Positions 20,870 to 31,363 are shown, counted from the first letter of the stretch. The stretch is 64,000 bases of DNA from Agapetus fuscipes (GCA_951799405.1 OX637352.1:15634820-15698819); one strand, 5' to 3'. Notes: generated from the letters alone by a model not told the origin. Program-made: numbers and translations.

Positions 20870-22569
20870 AGTAAACTCCCCACAATTTCTTGATATGGGA
20901 AATCAGATGATGCACACTCTTCATTATCTTGTACATTGTCTTGATGAGCAATCGGCGTATTAGTTGCTTTTGCTTGTTGCATATTGTACTTCTTAATAAC
21001 TTGCTCAGCATAATTTTGTTGACTAACAAAGACTCCCTCTTCGGTTTGTTGAATATTCATCCCTAAATAAATATTAGGTTCATGATTGATAGTGGTTTCA
21101 AAAAGTTTACTCAGCTTGTTTAGTATGTTGTGCATGTAATGGTTATTGTTTCCTATTACAATACCATCATCAACATGTATGGCGATGAACAATTTTTCAT
21201 CTGCTTTTGTTGACTTGAAAACACATTGATCTGTTTGCAACGGTTGGAGTCCTTCTGAGTATAAAAATTGTGTCAGGCGTTTATACCATTGATGTGGAGC
21301 CTGTTTGAGTCCATATATAGATTTTTTGAGTCGGCATATTTTACCTGGTACATACATGTCTTTCGGCAATTGCATATAAATTTCTTCTTCTAGTTTCCCG
21401 TATAAAAAGGCAGATTTCACATCAAAAGTACTGATTTTCAATTTTTCTGAAGCGGCTATTGCTAAGAGCATTCTCAATGAATTAGATTGTACAACAGAAC
21501 TGAATATGTACTGATAATCCAATTGTTCTTTTTGCTGACAGCCTCGAGCCACTAGTCTCGCTTTATACCGTCCATTTTCCTTAATCTTGAATAACCAACG
21601 GCTTGTGATTGTCTCTTTTCCTTTAGCACACTCTTCGTTGACCAAATCCCATGTATTGTTTTTTATCAAACTGTCTTTTTCCTCTTGAATTGCTTCAATC
21701 CATTTTTGCTTATCATTACTTTGCATGCATTCATCATAGGTAAAAGGAGATTCTTCGGTGAGCAGGGTAAACATGACATAGTCATTGTATTTATCCGGCA
21801 TTCTTCTCTCACGTTGCGGTCTTTGATAGCCTTCATCTTGGCTATCAACATTTTCTTCTTGTTGATTATCTAAATTTTGGATTTGATTTTGTTCTTCAAC
21901 AGTTTCTTGATGAATTTCATCTTCAAATTGTAAATCATCAATGTGAATGTGTGTTCTTGAAATATTATCAGACTGATGTTCAGGTTCATAAGAATCTGTT
22001 ATCTGTACATCTCTTGAGACATATACTCTCCTGGTTTTTGGATTCCAGATTCTATAACCCACATTGGTATATCCAATAAATAACCCTTTCTGACCTCTTG
22101 GTTCTAGTTTCTTCAGATGACCTAAAACTTTTGTATAAACAACTGAACCAAAAATGATTAATCTTGATAGATTGGGTTTGATAAAATACCATTTCTCTGC
22201 TGGTGTGGTGTCTACTGTTACTGATGGGCTTCTGTTCATCAGATATGCAGCAGTCATTGCGGCATATCCCCACATTCTGTTGCTTAATTTGCAGTTATGC
22301 AACATGGCTCGTACTTTATTCATCAATGAAAGATTTACTCATTCAGCTTTCCCATTTAGTTGAGGACTGTGTGGAACAGTATAATCCAGAGTGATACCTT
22401 TCTTTCTACACCAATCCTTAAATTGATTGCTGCTGTATTCACCACCATTGTCACATCGAATCTTCTCCACTTTCATGTTGTTGAAGTGGGCTTCACCTTC
22501 AGCTACATATTGTCTTATGTATTCTTCTGCTTCTGATTTGTAATGCAGTAAATATATTTTCAAAAAATG
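20870..22569 (-). pseudogene. Copia integrase C-terminus and reverse transcriptase
   Basis: The minus strand continues integrase after the LINE insertion (KIRCDNGGEYSS with the second catalytic Asp, and SPQLNGKAE with the catalytic Glu). Then a TGA replaces an expected codon. The following 486-codon frame gives integrase C-terminus (GYRIWNPKTRRVYVSRDV) and RT (RWLFKIKENGRYKARLVARG, ISTFDVKSAFLYGKLEEEIY, LKKSIYGLKQAPHQWYKR, AIHVDDGIVIG as the catalytic block with His for the usual Tyr). Apart from the TGA and the two insertions the RT is well preserved. Confidence 0.92.
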
Positions 22570-22574
22570 GGTAT

Positions 22575-23369
22575 TAAAGTGAAACCAGTGTGGTACCAAA
22601 GTGAAATTAGTAAAGTCCATACTGTTGAAATGGACTTTCTAAGAAGTATGATTGGGAAAAAACGGAGTGACAGGGTGAGGAATGATTTTGTAAGAGAAGA
22701 ATGTGGTGCAAGAGAAAGTGTGAAAGTGAAGATTAAAAGAAGTTTGTTAAGATGGTTTGGGCATATGGAGAGAATGAATGAGGAAAGACTGACGAAGAAA
22801 GTATATGTTGGTAGAATAGATGGATGTCGTGGTAGAGGAAGACCGAGAAAGGTATGGATGGACCAAATATCCGAAATTGCGAATGAATGGAATATCCAGA
22901 GTCATAATAAAAGAAGAGCTTGTATGAAGAAGGTTATGACTCTGGAGGAAATGAAAGAAGTATGTAAGGACAGAAAGAAATGGCGGTTGATCTGTAATGT
23001 TGGCGAATAGGGTTTATTAAATTGGAATTTGTTTTTGTTTGTAAATGGATATTTTGTATTTGAATATTATTATTTAATGATGTATAAAATGTAATTTGTC
23101 GTGTGTGTGTGTTCCTTGACTTATAGGTTGGTATGCGGCTGACCACCCATGCTGTAAAAATGGTTCACTTTGCCAATGTCACCCCTGTCTCAGGGAAGGA
23201 CGGCAAGAGTTGCAGGGTGTATGTCCATTTGAGATTTGATTTTTATGTTGTAGGTTCACATGAGGCATGTGCAAGCGCGAACTTGTACGTGTCTGGTTGT
23301 GAGAATGCATGTAATGTGAATCTTCAATGTAACATATCCTTGCAACTTAGATTAGATTAGATTAGATTA
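22575..23369 (+). mobile_element. 5'-truncated LINE inserted in Copia integrase
   Basis: About 795 bp flanked by a GGTAT duplication (22570-22574 and 23370-23374). It encodes the last about 140 residues of a non-LTR pol (VEMDFLRSMIGKKRSDRVRN, LRWFGHMERMNEERLTKK, GRGRPRKVWMDQISEI), then a 3' UTR and a TTAGATTAGATTAGATTA tail. Removing it with one target copy restores DDYTHFLKIY in Copia integrase. The same family occurs at 62754-63671, 8905-9590 and 29728-29830. Confidence 0.92.
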
Positions 23370-23374
23370 GGTAT

Positions 23375-24395
23375 AGTCATCCATAAGTGTTAATACATAT
23401 TGTTCATTATCGTAAGTAGGTGGATCTATTTTCCCGCAAATATCAGTGTGAATTATTTGAAGAGGTCTTGTTGCCCTTTGCCTAATTGTGTTGAATGGTT
23501 TTCTTGTTTGTTTAGCTATAATACATGATTCACAGAACATATCATTATTACACATCTTGATAGCTTTAGTCACCCCCTCACACAGATCAGGTAACTTCTT
23601 CAAATCTTCATAATTTAAATGCCCCATCTTATTATGCCATTGTGTTGCTTCTCGTTGAGTTATGAGAGCTTCTTGCTCATTTTGTGTCTTCAAATGCACT
23701 TCGTAAAGTCCATTACTGTTTTTCTTTCCTTCAAGTGATAAATATCCTCCTTTGGCCTTAATTTGACAATTTTGGAATATTCTTACATTATTTTTATCGA
23801 AAATCACAATCCCACCTTTTTCTGTTATAACATTGACCGACAATAAATTTCTTGTTAATTCAGGTACATATGATACCTTGGTTAGAACTACATTGTCTGC
23901 TTCCACTTTTCCTATCAAACTTGCATCCAGCTTTTGACCTTTCTTTGCAACATTTATTTGTTGTTTTTCAGTTTCCTCAACGTCAGTCAATATATTCCTC
24001 TCTCGAGTGAGATGAGCATTACATCCACTATCCACAATAAAAGTTGAGTCGACGTTAACGTCTTCAGATATATAACTATCAACAAAATAACTGGTCCTCG
24101 AATTGTTTTTATCTTTGTTTTTATTATTAAAATCTCTCCCTTGGTATCCAATGTTTCTTTTCCAGCATTTTTCTGATGAATGATTTGTTTTGTTACAATG
24201 CAAGCATGGAGATAATTGATTCTGATTATTTTTATATTGATATTGTCTCTCTTGTTTTGGTTTTTTGCATTCACTTGCATAATGATATGACCCTCCGCAG
24301 TTAAAACATTTTACAAATTGTCTTATTATTTCGATTTTTATAGTCCTGTTTTTTATTGTAATTATTTGTAAAAGTTTTGAAAGCCATTTTATCAA
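23375..24395 (-). pseudogene. Copia Gag zinc knuckle, protease and integrase N-terminus
   Basis: The minus-strand frame contains a CCHC knuckle (CFNCGGSYHYASEC) plus a second Cys/His cluster (CLHCNKTNHSSEKC), the aspartic protease site VDSGCNAHLTRE, and the integrase pre-core (WHNKMGHLNYEDL, then CESCIIAKQTRKPF). The first catalytic Asp of the core follows at HTDICGK, and the frame ends at MDDYT where the LINE is inserted. It overlaps gag in another frame; in Copia the two are normally one ORF, so a frameshift is inferred near 24350. Confidence 0.92.
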
Positions 24396-24987
24396 TAGAT
24401 TTAGTTCCTCTCAATTTCTCTTCTTCGGCCAACAATCTGCTTTTTAAATTTTCTAATTTCTTTTCCTCCTTTGCAGTTGAGTCCCAGGCGCTTGAAAAAT
24501 AATTATATTCCTCTGGAAGTGCTAAAATTAGTCTTGCCATAATCATTTCATCATTTATATTCATTTTCAGCCCATTTAATCGAAAGGCTAAATTTTTAAG
24601 AGCTGCTATATTGCCAGCCATGTCTTCACATTTGATAAATTGAAATCCAAAAAAATCTGTCAATAGCTTGCTTTTTTGTTGCTCTGTGTTCTTTTTATAC
24701 ACATTGCACAGCGTTGAATACATCTCATATGCATTTTCGCTACTTAATATATGAGATTTTACGGTATTATCAATGGTTCTTAAAATATAATACTGAACCA
24801 ATGCATCTTTTGACTCCCATTCATCAATTTTTGTAATATCTGTTGGCTTTTCTTCGCCATTAATAAATCTTATCAATTTCTTTGCATTCAACAATATTCT
24901 AATTTCTTTCTCCCACATGGGAAAAGTAACAGAATCTTTCAATTTTAAAATGGAATCAAAAATATTCTCACTAAATGCCATTTTCAC
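24301..24987 (-). CDS. Copia Gag (capsid part)
   Basis: A 228-codon ORF starting at 24985-24987, about 150 bp downstream of the 5' LTR. It matches Copia Gag capsid (UBN2-type) features: FPMWEKEIRILLNAKKLIRF near the N-terminus, ALVQYYILRTIDNTVKSHIL, AYEMYSTLCNVYKKN, and a C-terminal basic region. It forms the particle shell in the cytoplasm. The ORF ends shortly before the zinc knuckle because of a frameshift, so Gag lacks its nucleocapsid part here. Confidence 0.9.
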   Translation of the reverse strand: MKMAFSENIFDSILKLKDSVTFPMWEKEIRILLNAKKLIRFINGEEKPTDITKIDEWESKDALVQYYILRTIDNTVKSHILSSENAYEMYSTLCNVYKKNTEQQKSKLLTDFFGFQFIKCEDMAGNIAALKNLAFRLNGLKMNINDEMIMARLILALPEEYNYFSSAWDSTAKEEKKLENLKSRLLAEEEKLRGTKSIDKMAFKTFTNNYNKKQDYKNRNNKTICKMF

Positions 24988-24992
24988 TTTCT

Positions 24993-25085
24993 TGTTTCAG
25001 GAACAATTTTCAATATTCATTTAACACTTTTATTTCACCTCTAACAATTTTCAATATTCATTTAACACTTTTATTTCACCTCTAC
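24993..25085. repeat. 47-bp direct duplication in the Copia leader
   Basis: A unit starting AACAATTTTCAATATTCA and ending TTATTTCACCTCT occurs twice head to tail between the primer site and gag. Such leader duplications can arise by slippage during reverse transcription. Confidence 0.8.
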
Positions 25086-25122
25086 CATGGATCTAAATAA
25101 AATATGGATGACCTCTACGTTT

Positions 25123-25136
25123 CTGGGCCCATAACC
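25123..25136 (-). promoter_or_regulatory. Copia primer binding site for a half tRNA-iMet
   Basis: Immediately inside the 5' LTR the minus strand reads GGTTATGGGCCCAG. It is complementary to the anticodon-loop region of initiator tRNA-Met, not to its 3' end. Drosophila copia is known to prime from such an internally cleaved tRNA-iMet. Confidence 0.85.
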
Positions 25137-25321
25137 TGTTGAAATGATGTTGAAACGGCAGGATAATTAGATAATATTCATTTATTTCGCACAGACTTTT
25201 TCACAACAACAGCATATTGTTTTCACTCAAATGACATTCTTTTGTTTTCCATATTCAAAAACAGTGTTCTATATTCAAACTTATTCTAACTAAATATTTG
25301 TTTCATTTATTAAATTCAACA
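25137..25321 (-). repeat. Copia 5' LTR
   Basis: 185 bp, near identical to 19412-19596, with TG...CA ends. It lies at the higher coordinate because the element is on the minus strand. Confidence 0.95.
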
Positions 25322-25960
25322 AATAGAAGGATGGATAATTCCTTGTTTTGCAAACAGAATTGCATCACTGATCACATCATATCTACTACTCAGTTATGTC
25401 ATTAGAACATTGAAAAGCAAAATTTGACGCTTAATTCTGTCAAAATTTGCGTTGGAGAGTTGGTTAACAAAATCGTTAAACTTTTCAAAATTGTGGTTAA
25501 TTGATTTTTTGCATATTTTCAGCGTAGAAATAGATTCGTTAAAATTAGAGATAGTGGATTTTATGACTTGAATTTGATCGTTCATCAAAATATTTGTTGC
25601 TCGATCGCTAATTTCTGCTTCCTCTATAACTTCATCATAACGTTCTGCATCGTCAGAATCCAGAGATCCAGATAACCATTTCCAAGCTGTTCCTAAGCAG
25701 GACTTGTTAGACAAAACTGATGCTTTTTTCACTCCATCCTTGGAGTACTCAATTGTCACGGTCTCGTCTGCCTATAGGAAATATATATATGAAAATGCCG
25801 CATGATTTGATTGAATGCACGAGTCAATCTTTTTAAGTATCTGCCTTAGAACTTATTGATCCGATTGCCCCATCAGTTAAGAACAAAGCTTGTTTGCAGT
25901 TTAAATTAATCTTTTGTTTGCTAAACACATGAGTTTTGTTTTATCGAAAGTTTTTATTAA
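25322..25960 (-). pseudogene. Env (F-like) middle part of the gypsy/errantivirus relic
   Basis: An open minus-strand frame (25394-25759) has the pattern of the region after the cleavage site of insect errantivirus Env: a Trp-containing GTAWKWLSG segment, DSDDAERYDEVI, then a long heptad-like helix. The usual Arg-rich furin site is not evident just before it. Sequence 25780-25956 with spaced cysteines looks like the preceding surface subunit but holds stops. The piece is bounded by Copia on one side and piggyBac on the other. It is inactive. Confidence 0.7.
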
Positions 25961-27877
25961 CCCTTTCAGTCCTGACCATATTTCTACATAAAAAGAAATT
26001 TTTTTTTAGTGTGGATTTTGTTATTTATATTTTTTTTTAATTTTGCCTGTGGTCCTTGTGGTGTTTAATTTTGCGTGTTGACTTGTGGTCATATGATCCT
26101 CGACCCAGTCTCTTCAGCTCTGCATCACTTTTCAGAGTACATCCTGCTAAGCGATTGCTGCGGACTGTGCCGACTGACCATATACCCAAAGACTTTAATT
26201 TGGCTATCAGTGCGTGGGAAGTAAACCAGTTATCACAGGAGACTTTGAAATTTTGATTTGTCGGAATGTTTCGACAAAGTCGCATTACAATGTCACCACT
26301 GATTCCCAGTGCTGACCTCTCACCCACTGCGGTATCTTTGCCCGTATAAATTTCAAAGTCGTAGATTAATCCACTAGCCCCTGCACGGGCGAACACTTTG
26401 ATGCCCCATTTGTGTGGTTTATTTTTTATGTATTGCTTCAAAGATGTTCGCCCCTTGAAGGGTATCATGAATTCATCTACGCTATGGAATTCTTCTGGCT
26501 CAATTTTAGCCAGGTTCTGGCGAAGGGCATCGACCAACGGTCGTACTTTAAATAATTTATCATGGCCAGGTTGGCCGTAAGGAGTTAATTTGGAATTATC
26601 ATTCAAATGAAAGTATTTCCGTAGTTTGAAAAAGTTATCTCTTGACATAGCATCACAAATAATAGGTATTCTCACAGCCTGCTGCCAGAATAGGCGCAGT
26701 TGTGACAACGGATAAATACCCATCATTATATGCATGCCAAGAAATGACTCTATCTCAGCTTTTGAGGTGTTGACAGACCTGCCAGTTATCTGCACCGAAT
26801 ATAAATTGGTCTGCTGGACCATATTTTCAATAATTGTATCATCTACAAATAATTGAAAATATTCCAGCGACGTTAAAATTTTAATGGGTTGAGAAAAACT
26901 GGCAGTGCACGTTGTGTCGGGGATATCCAAGTCACGGTGTCGCCAGCGTACTTCTGTCCGCAACGAATGGGCCTGATGTTGTCCATCACCTTCCACCGCA
27001 TTTGGTTCTTCCTCCTGGTCAACATCCCTAGGTGTCTGAAAAGAAATAAATAGTTACGTTTATAATATCATCCACAAATAAAATAGAAATTGGAACCATA
27101 GAAAACCTACTTTAGAGGAATTTAGTCAATGTCAATGCAGTACAATCTGTGATTGATTACAAAGATATAAAGGTACTGATTTATAGCTAATTTGTTGAGA
27201 TATATTTTGAATAAAATGAGGATATTTTTATAGATAAATAAAAAAAAAAAATACTAACGTGTATTTCAATGGGAATCCCAATTATCTGGCTCAACTCGTC
27301 TGCAGCCAACTCCTGGTCACTGTTTTCAATCCTTGGCTCCCCCCAGGTTGTAACTTCGTCATCCCCATCTTCATCTTCAAGCTCTACATCTGATGCATTT
27401 CCATTCAGACACATAATGATCTCTCGAATAGAGTAAGACATCTGAAAAAAGAAAATAGTAAGGTGGTTAAAAATGACCTCATAATCCTGGTGTATGTTCA
27501 AACATACACGTTATTTTGTATACAAAAAAAAGTACTAAAAAACATAGAACTTGCCACAAATTATATACTGTTGGATAGCTTATGAACTAAGGAACACGCT
27601 AAAAATGATTTTTTTTTCAATTTAATGTATAATTACCTTGAAAATTGACGATTTCGAGCGGAAGAATTGTAAGAGTTGAAACGCAAGCCGGCTTGACAGT
27701 TGACAGACGTTATAGCGGTTAAAATGCAGGCAGGAAACACAAAGAAAAAATATAATGCTGTAAGCAAGCATACCAGCTAGCAAATAAAAAAAACCCCACG
27801 CCTCCATGAGTTTTGTACCTACCATGATAAAATTTTGAAATCTGTGTATGTTTAAACATACCCACGGTCTGAAAGGG
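25961..27877 (-). mobile_element. piggyBac-like transposon, C-terminally truncated transposase
   Basis: 1917 bp flanked by TTAA on both sides (25957-25960 and 27878-27881), with inverted ends CCCTTTCAG / CTGAAAGGG. TTAA duplication is diagnostic of piggyBac. It sits inside the env relic: env-like sequence resumes on both sides. The transposase lacks its last third, so the copy is non-autonomous. Confidence 0.93.
26037..27441 (-). pseudogene. piggyBac transposase, two exons, truncated
   Basis: Exon 1 is 27259-27441 (61 codons, acidic, beginning MSYSIREIIMCLNGN), ending at a GTTAGT donor. Exon 2 is 26037-27035 after a TTATTTCTTTTCAG acceptor, in the same phase. Together they give about 393 residues, against nearly 600 in full-length relatives. 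Visible family blocks are YFQLFVDDTIIENMV, FLGMHIMMGIYPLSQLRLFW, EFHSVDEFMIPFKGR (first catalytic Asp), PHKWGIKVFARAGASG and FKVSCDNWFTS (second Asp). The frame stops after about 50 more residues, so the third Asp and the C-terminal zinc-binding region are gone. The transposase would cut at TTAA in the nucleus; this version cannot. Confidence 0.9.
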
Positions 27878-27881
27878 TTAA

Positions 27882-28062
27882 ATATTCTAGTTCGTTCGGA
27901 TATGATGATATGTCGAAATACGTGATAAGTTGCAATTTTCCCGTTGAAAATTTGACATCTCCGATATCCTCGAAGAAGAGTCCGCTCGATTTGTTATCAG
28001 GAATCGGTATAATTTGGAAAGCGTAGGAGAGTCCTACAATGGTGCATCTGAAACAATATATG
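27882..28062 (-). pseudogene. Env N-terminal part of the gypsy/errantivirus relic
   Basis: The minus strand reads a stretch typical of the N-terminus of errantivirus/F-like envelopes (SGLFFEDIGDVKFSTGKLQL then ITYFDISSYPNELEY). It ends at the TTAA of the piggyBac insertion and continues on the far side at 25960. It follows the integrase tail, the expected pol-env order. It is a broken remnant. Confidence 0.72.
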
Positions 28063-28099
28063 CTAACTTTATTCGATTGAAATGAGTTTTATGTAACTT

Positions 28100-28375
28100 A
28101 TTTTTTATCTTAATTAGACAAGTAATGGGACCTAATATTTTGAGAACTTTGTACGGACCTTTCCCAATCAAGGGAAAGTTGTTTTGATATTCCCTTTTTA
28201 TTTTCTTCATTGTGTACTAAAACTAAGTCTCCTACTTGCAATGTTTTTGTTACGACATTTTTATCATATTGTATCTTAAATTGTTCTTTTGCGTGTATTA
28301 TATTTTCGCGTGCAAATTCTATGTGCAGTATTTAATTGAAATTTTATTTGATCATGTAATTTTCGTAAGCATAAC
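28100..28375 (-). pseudogene. Integrase C-terminal tail of the gypsy/errantivirus relic
   Basis: The minus strand reads VVTKTLQVGDLVLVHNEENK followed by a WxxxY/V-like region. This is the GPY/F-type tail that ends Gypsy integrases. Frameshifts and stops are present. The catalytic core is absent: protease remains are found directly beyond the SINE, so RT to integrase core has been deleted. Confidence 0.65.
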
Positions 28376-28384
28376 TGAATTCAG

Positions 28385-28387
<3 letters not shown>

Positions 28388-28418
<31 letters not shown>

Positions 28419-28612
28419 TAGATTTGTGGAAAGGAATGCAATCCACCAACCTATTTTACCTGGCCAGTTGTCTTCATGCGAAAGCAGAAGCTTGTGTGCA
28501 TGCAACGGCATCTGTTGAACCAGGGTCGAAGTTATCGTCGCGGGATTCGAACCAGTGTTATCCGGTTCCAAATAACCTGTCTTGATCCCCGCGGCTATAA
28601 CACCGACCTTTT
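28388..28612 (-). mobile_element. tRNA-derived SINE with poly(A) tail
   Basis: On the minus strand a tRNA-like head (A box TAGCCGCGGGGA, B box GGTTCGAATCCCG) is followed by an unrelated body and a run of about 24 A (28388-28412). Head, body and tail are the standard SINE plan. It lies inside the gypsy relic, between protease and integrase remains. Confidence 0.8.
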
Positions 28613-28639
28613 GAAATAAACGTTTTATTTATTCCAAAA

Positions 28640-28815
28640 GAATTGTGCTACCTATAGTATGGTCCATGAATTCTTTATTTACTCAACAATTTTTTTACTT
28701 TATCATTAAAATTAATTTTATTTTTATCCACAAGACCTTTCATCGTAACAATTGATATACTTGAACCGGTATCGACAAGTACTTTCAAATGACCTGTCTT
28801 TGCCTGCAGTCATGT
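28640..28815 (-). pseudogene. Aspartic protease fragment of the gypsy/errantivirus relic
   Basis: The minus strand reads HLKVLVDTGSSISIVTMKGL, with the DTGS active-site loop of retroviral-type proteases, and then degrades. It processes Gag-Pol in intact elements. Confidence 0.7.
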
Positions 28816-28959
28816 AACACGTATAAATATGTATTCGGGCTTATTATTTTGTCACCTGAATTAATTACATCGGGGTCATTAACAAATAATTTTTGATTTC
28901 ATTGTTACAATTAATAACTTCACTTTCAACAATTACATTTCTTCATTGTTCACCCCCCC

Positions 28960-29020
28960 ATTCCCCCATTTCAACTGAAAGTGGTTGGTGTGAGGCTGGC
29001 CCCCTTACCTGTAAAAATAT
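28960..29020 (+). repeat. SINE tail fragment
   Basis: GTGGTTGGTGTGAGGCTGGC and CCCCCTTACCTGTAA parallel the end of the SINE at 2430-2470, suggesting a shared family. Confidence 0.45.
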
Positions 29021-29160
29021 ATAGGTCCCGAATCGCCACATGCGACCCCTTCGGGGATAACGCAGGCAAGAAGTTACACTATATGTGTAGCTTAGTTTGC
29101 GTATTGTTGTTCACCGAAAGGGAAGCAAACTTGTGTGGCAAGATTCACGTTTTTGGAAAT

Positions 29161-29400
29161 TTATTCTTTCTTTCTTGTCTTGGAATGCTTTCCACCAAAT
29201 TCATCTATTGCATGTCCTTTGCGTTTACAATACTGCCAATTCATGCTACTCTTGTTCGGATGCTTGTGATTCCGAGGTTGACTTTTTATTGCATTAAAGT
29301 TTCGAAATGATGAAAATTTGTGATTATTACGATTTGTTATTTCTTTATTTTTATACAAGTTGTTATAGTATGTAATTCTAAGTTGTATCTTCATTTGATT
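29161..29400 (-). pseudogene. Gag nucleocapsid fragment of the gypsy/errantivirus relic
   Basis: The minus strand gives a basic Asn/Lys-rich stretch ending in WQYCKRKGHAIDEF, a zinc knuckle (CxxC...GHxxxxC) whose last Cys has become Phe. It lies upstream of the protease, as expected. Confidence 0.6.
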
Positions 29401-29472
29401 TGAAAAATATGTGAGATAAAGCCACTTACAGAATTATATATAACCAATTAAGAAAGAGTATAACCAGAATAT

Positions 29473-29709
29473 TTAGGAGTAAACATGATCGCGGCCTCCG
29501 GTGATGGCAATGGCACCAGCAGAGCTCGCTCCAGTATCATCAACCTTCCAATTTGTGTACTCTTGAGAAAAATCAACTACTAGCTTGCCCATACGTTCAC
29601 AATAACCTCCGGCGTATCGTGTCAAGGAACCCTCCCCATTGATCTTAATCAGTAGTTCATTTGCTACATATGATACAGTCTTGTATAGAGTACTACATAC
29701 TGGACCCAA
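29473..29709 (-). other. Unidentified 78-codon ORF
   Basis: An open minus frame (LTRYAGGYCERMGKLVVDF, WKVDDTGASSAGAIAITGG) of globular character, between gag pieces. It is not recognised as retroviral and could be an inserted foreign fragment. Confidence 0.25.
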
Positions 29710-29727
29710 ATATTACTGGACCAAAAT

Positions 29728-29830
29728 TCCTCCAGAGTCATAACCTTTTTCATACAGGCTCTTCTTTTATTACGACTTGGATATTCCATTCATTCACAAT
29801 TTCGGAAATTGTATGGATTACAAGAATAAA
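29728..29830 (-). repeat. LINE C-terminal fragment
   Basis: The minus strand matches the tail of the LINE family at 22.9 and 63.5 kb (NKRRACMKKVMTLEE and the preceding EWMEYPS-like words). Confidence 0.65.
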
Positions 29831-29989
29831 CATGAGGAGTCTGCCATCACCTCAAGCTAGTGACATTGCATCATTCAGGATTTTTATATCGCGGCCACGT
29901 ATCTGGTTCCGTATCTCCGGTTTACAATAGTACACCAAACAGTTTAATGCCATCTGATGGAGCATTGCCTTAAGTTCGACAAAATCCAT

Positions 29990-30400
29990 TTCGCGTCAGA
30001 ATTTATAGATGTCATTACCCGCTCCAACATGCTTTCTATTCTAAAGCTGAATGAATGTTTTCATTAGAAAATTGTTGTATGTTCGTTACTTGGTTTAAAG
30101 TTTGCGAGTAGTGCTTCTTATCTAAATACATGTTCTTTAAAAAGTCTTTCAGGCTTTGTAAATTATGAAAGATTTCATTGCTTATTGCAGCCTTTCCCTT
30201 GCCCTGTATACGGGTATGGACGTAATCCAAAAGGATTTTGATTTGATTATCCGTCGCTATTTTGAAAGCGCGGTTACAATCTGATAAAAATTATCTCTAT
30301 TTCCGTTAAAAACATTTATAAATTTAAAAAGGGTTTCCTGGGATAGGTGAGCTTTATTTGGGAGAGATTCAACTGAGGTAGAACATTATCAGATGGATGC
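29990..30400 (-). pseudogene. Gag capsid fragment of the gypsy/errantivirus relic
   Basis: The minus strand carries KFINVFNGNRDNFYQIV and then VHTRIQGKGKAAISNEIFHN followed by LKDFLKNMYLDKKHYSQTL, the order seen in errantivirus capsid (FNG...QGKA...LK.FL). Stops interrupt it. No LTR of this relic was located. Confidence 0.65.
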
Positions 30401-30409
30401 GGGGTTGAT

Positions 30410-30795
30410 TAGTCAACATACTGGGAGGTGGCCAGACCAAAAATCAAGTTTTATCATGTACTCACAATTATAGTCCAACTTGCATGATTGATATCCTCCA
30501 GGTAGGTAGATCCTTATTGTTTTAACCAATTGAAATTCCGATGGTACTGTCAGGGTAGTCAGGGTTTTAAATGACTATCTTTTGTATTTTTCCACTGAGT
30601 AGGTACTTTATTGTTCTCTTACGACAGTTTTTACATAAATGATCCTTTAGAACTGTACAAGGTGTATTTATATGGTGAGGTTACACAAAACATTAAATGT
30701 CAGTATGGTAACACACTTGGAATCTAAACTATTTATAAATGAAAGTTATTGTGAAGCATGAGGTATTTTGATGATGGTTTTCTCTTGCGCTTTCA
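30410..30795. other. Unassigned stretch
   Basis: Nothing recognised between the gag relic and the DDE_4 relic; it may hold 3' sequence of the latter. Confidence 0.35.
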
Positions 30796-30799
30796 TTCA

Positions 30800-31108
30800 A
30801 ATGTATCATCAAAGGTATTTCAAGTCGTTGAAATGACATTGTACACTTGTATACTGATATGACCGCAAACCATTGTGACTCTCATGTCAATTATTTTGAT
30901 GGATGAATGATCCAGCGCAGCTAGCATGCTGGTCATTCTAAAATTCAGGATTCGAGATATAACCCGTTCTGCACGTAAACATTTAGACTGCGGAACTTCT
31001 GCTCGTGTCAGTTTTGACACGGATGACATTGCATTTTTGTTTGTTAAGCAAGAGTGATTCCTCGTTGCTCAAGAGCATGGCTGATGTTTTAAAGCCTTGG
31101 GTTTGAGC
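30800..31108 (-). pseudogene. DDE_4 transposase relic, C-terminal part
   Basis: Minus-strand frames give a GFK block (QGFKTSAMLLSNEES) and the last catalytic region (ERVISRILNFRMTSMLAALD, then HSSIKIID), corresponding to ERVISRVREFHML and the following residues of the intact ISL2EU transposase at 58 kb. The preceding part of the same gene is found beyond the LTR element at 34021. Confidence 0.7.
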
Positions 31109-31363
31109 TTTAACACGGAACAGGTAAAATCTATCGAAATTCCCGGCGATACAATATTTTCTTTTCAACTCCCGCGCCGCCGTGTGTCAACGCTTTTTCG
31201 GTCCCGCCATTCTGTCCTACCGACCAGCTGTTGGAGCGTTGGGGTTGCGCGCGCAGCTTTACCACGTGACAGGCACGCCGAGGAGCGGGGCGAGAGGAAG
31301 CACGGGCAGCGGGGCGGGGGGCCACAGACCGCGAGAGTAAACAAATATAAGTAATCATTACAC
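31109..31363 (-). repeat. 3' LTR of the non-autonomous element
   Basis: Matches 33766-34020 base for base as far as I can compare. The terminal GTTACA end present in the other copy is missing here. Confidence 0.88.

Larger units (their letters stand above)
19412..25321 (-). mobile_element. Copia LTR retrotransposon with nested insertions
   Basis: Two 185-bp direct repeats bound 5.91 kb, flanked by a perfect 5-bp target duplication AATAG (19407-19411 and 25322-25326). On the minus strand the order is 5' LTR, primer site, gag, protease, integrase, RT, RNase H, 3' LTR, as in Ty1/Copia. It contains a Harbinger MITE (20334-20866) and a LINE (22575-23369). Gag-pol has a frameshift near 24350 and an in-frame TGA inside integrase (about 22338), so the copy is defective. 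The near-identical LTRs suggest a fairly young insertion into the older env relic. Confidence 0.95.

Noticed and set aside
22567..23010. A standalone small gene beginning with ATG at 22567
   Set aside because: The ATG lies in Copia sequence; the frame is the tail of a truncated LINE.
28535..28612. tRNA gene on the minus strand
   Set aside because: Head of a SINE: it continues into an unrelated body with a poly(A) run.
31097..31358. Short ORFs in the GC-rich block, repeated at 33788-34097
   Set aside because: They lie in the LTRs of a non-coding element and are repeated only because the LTR is repeated; no protein family match.
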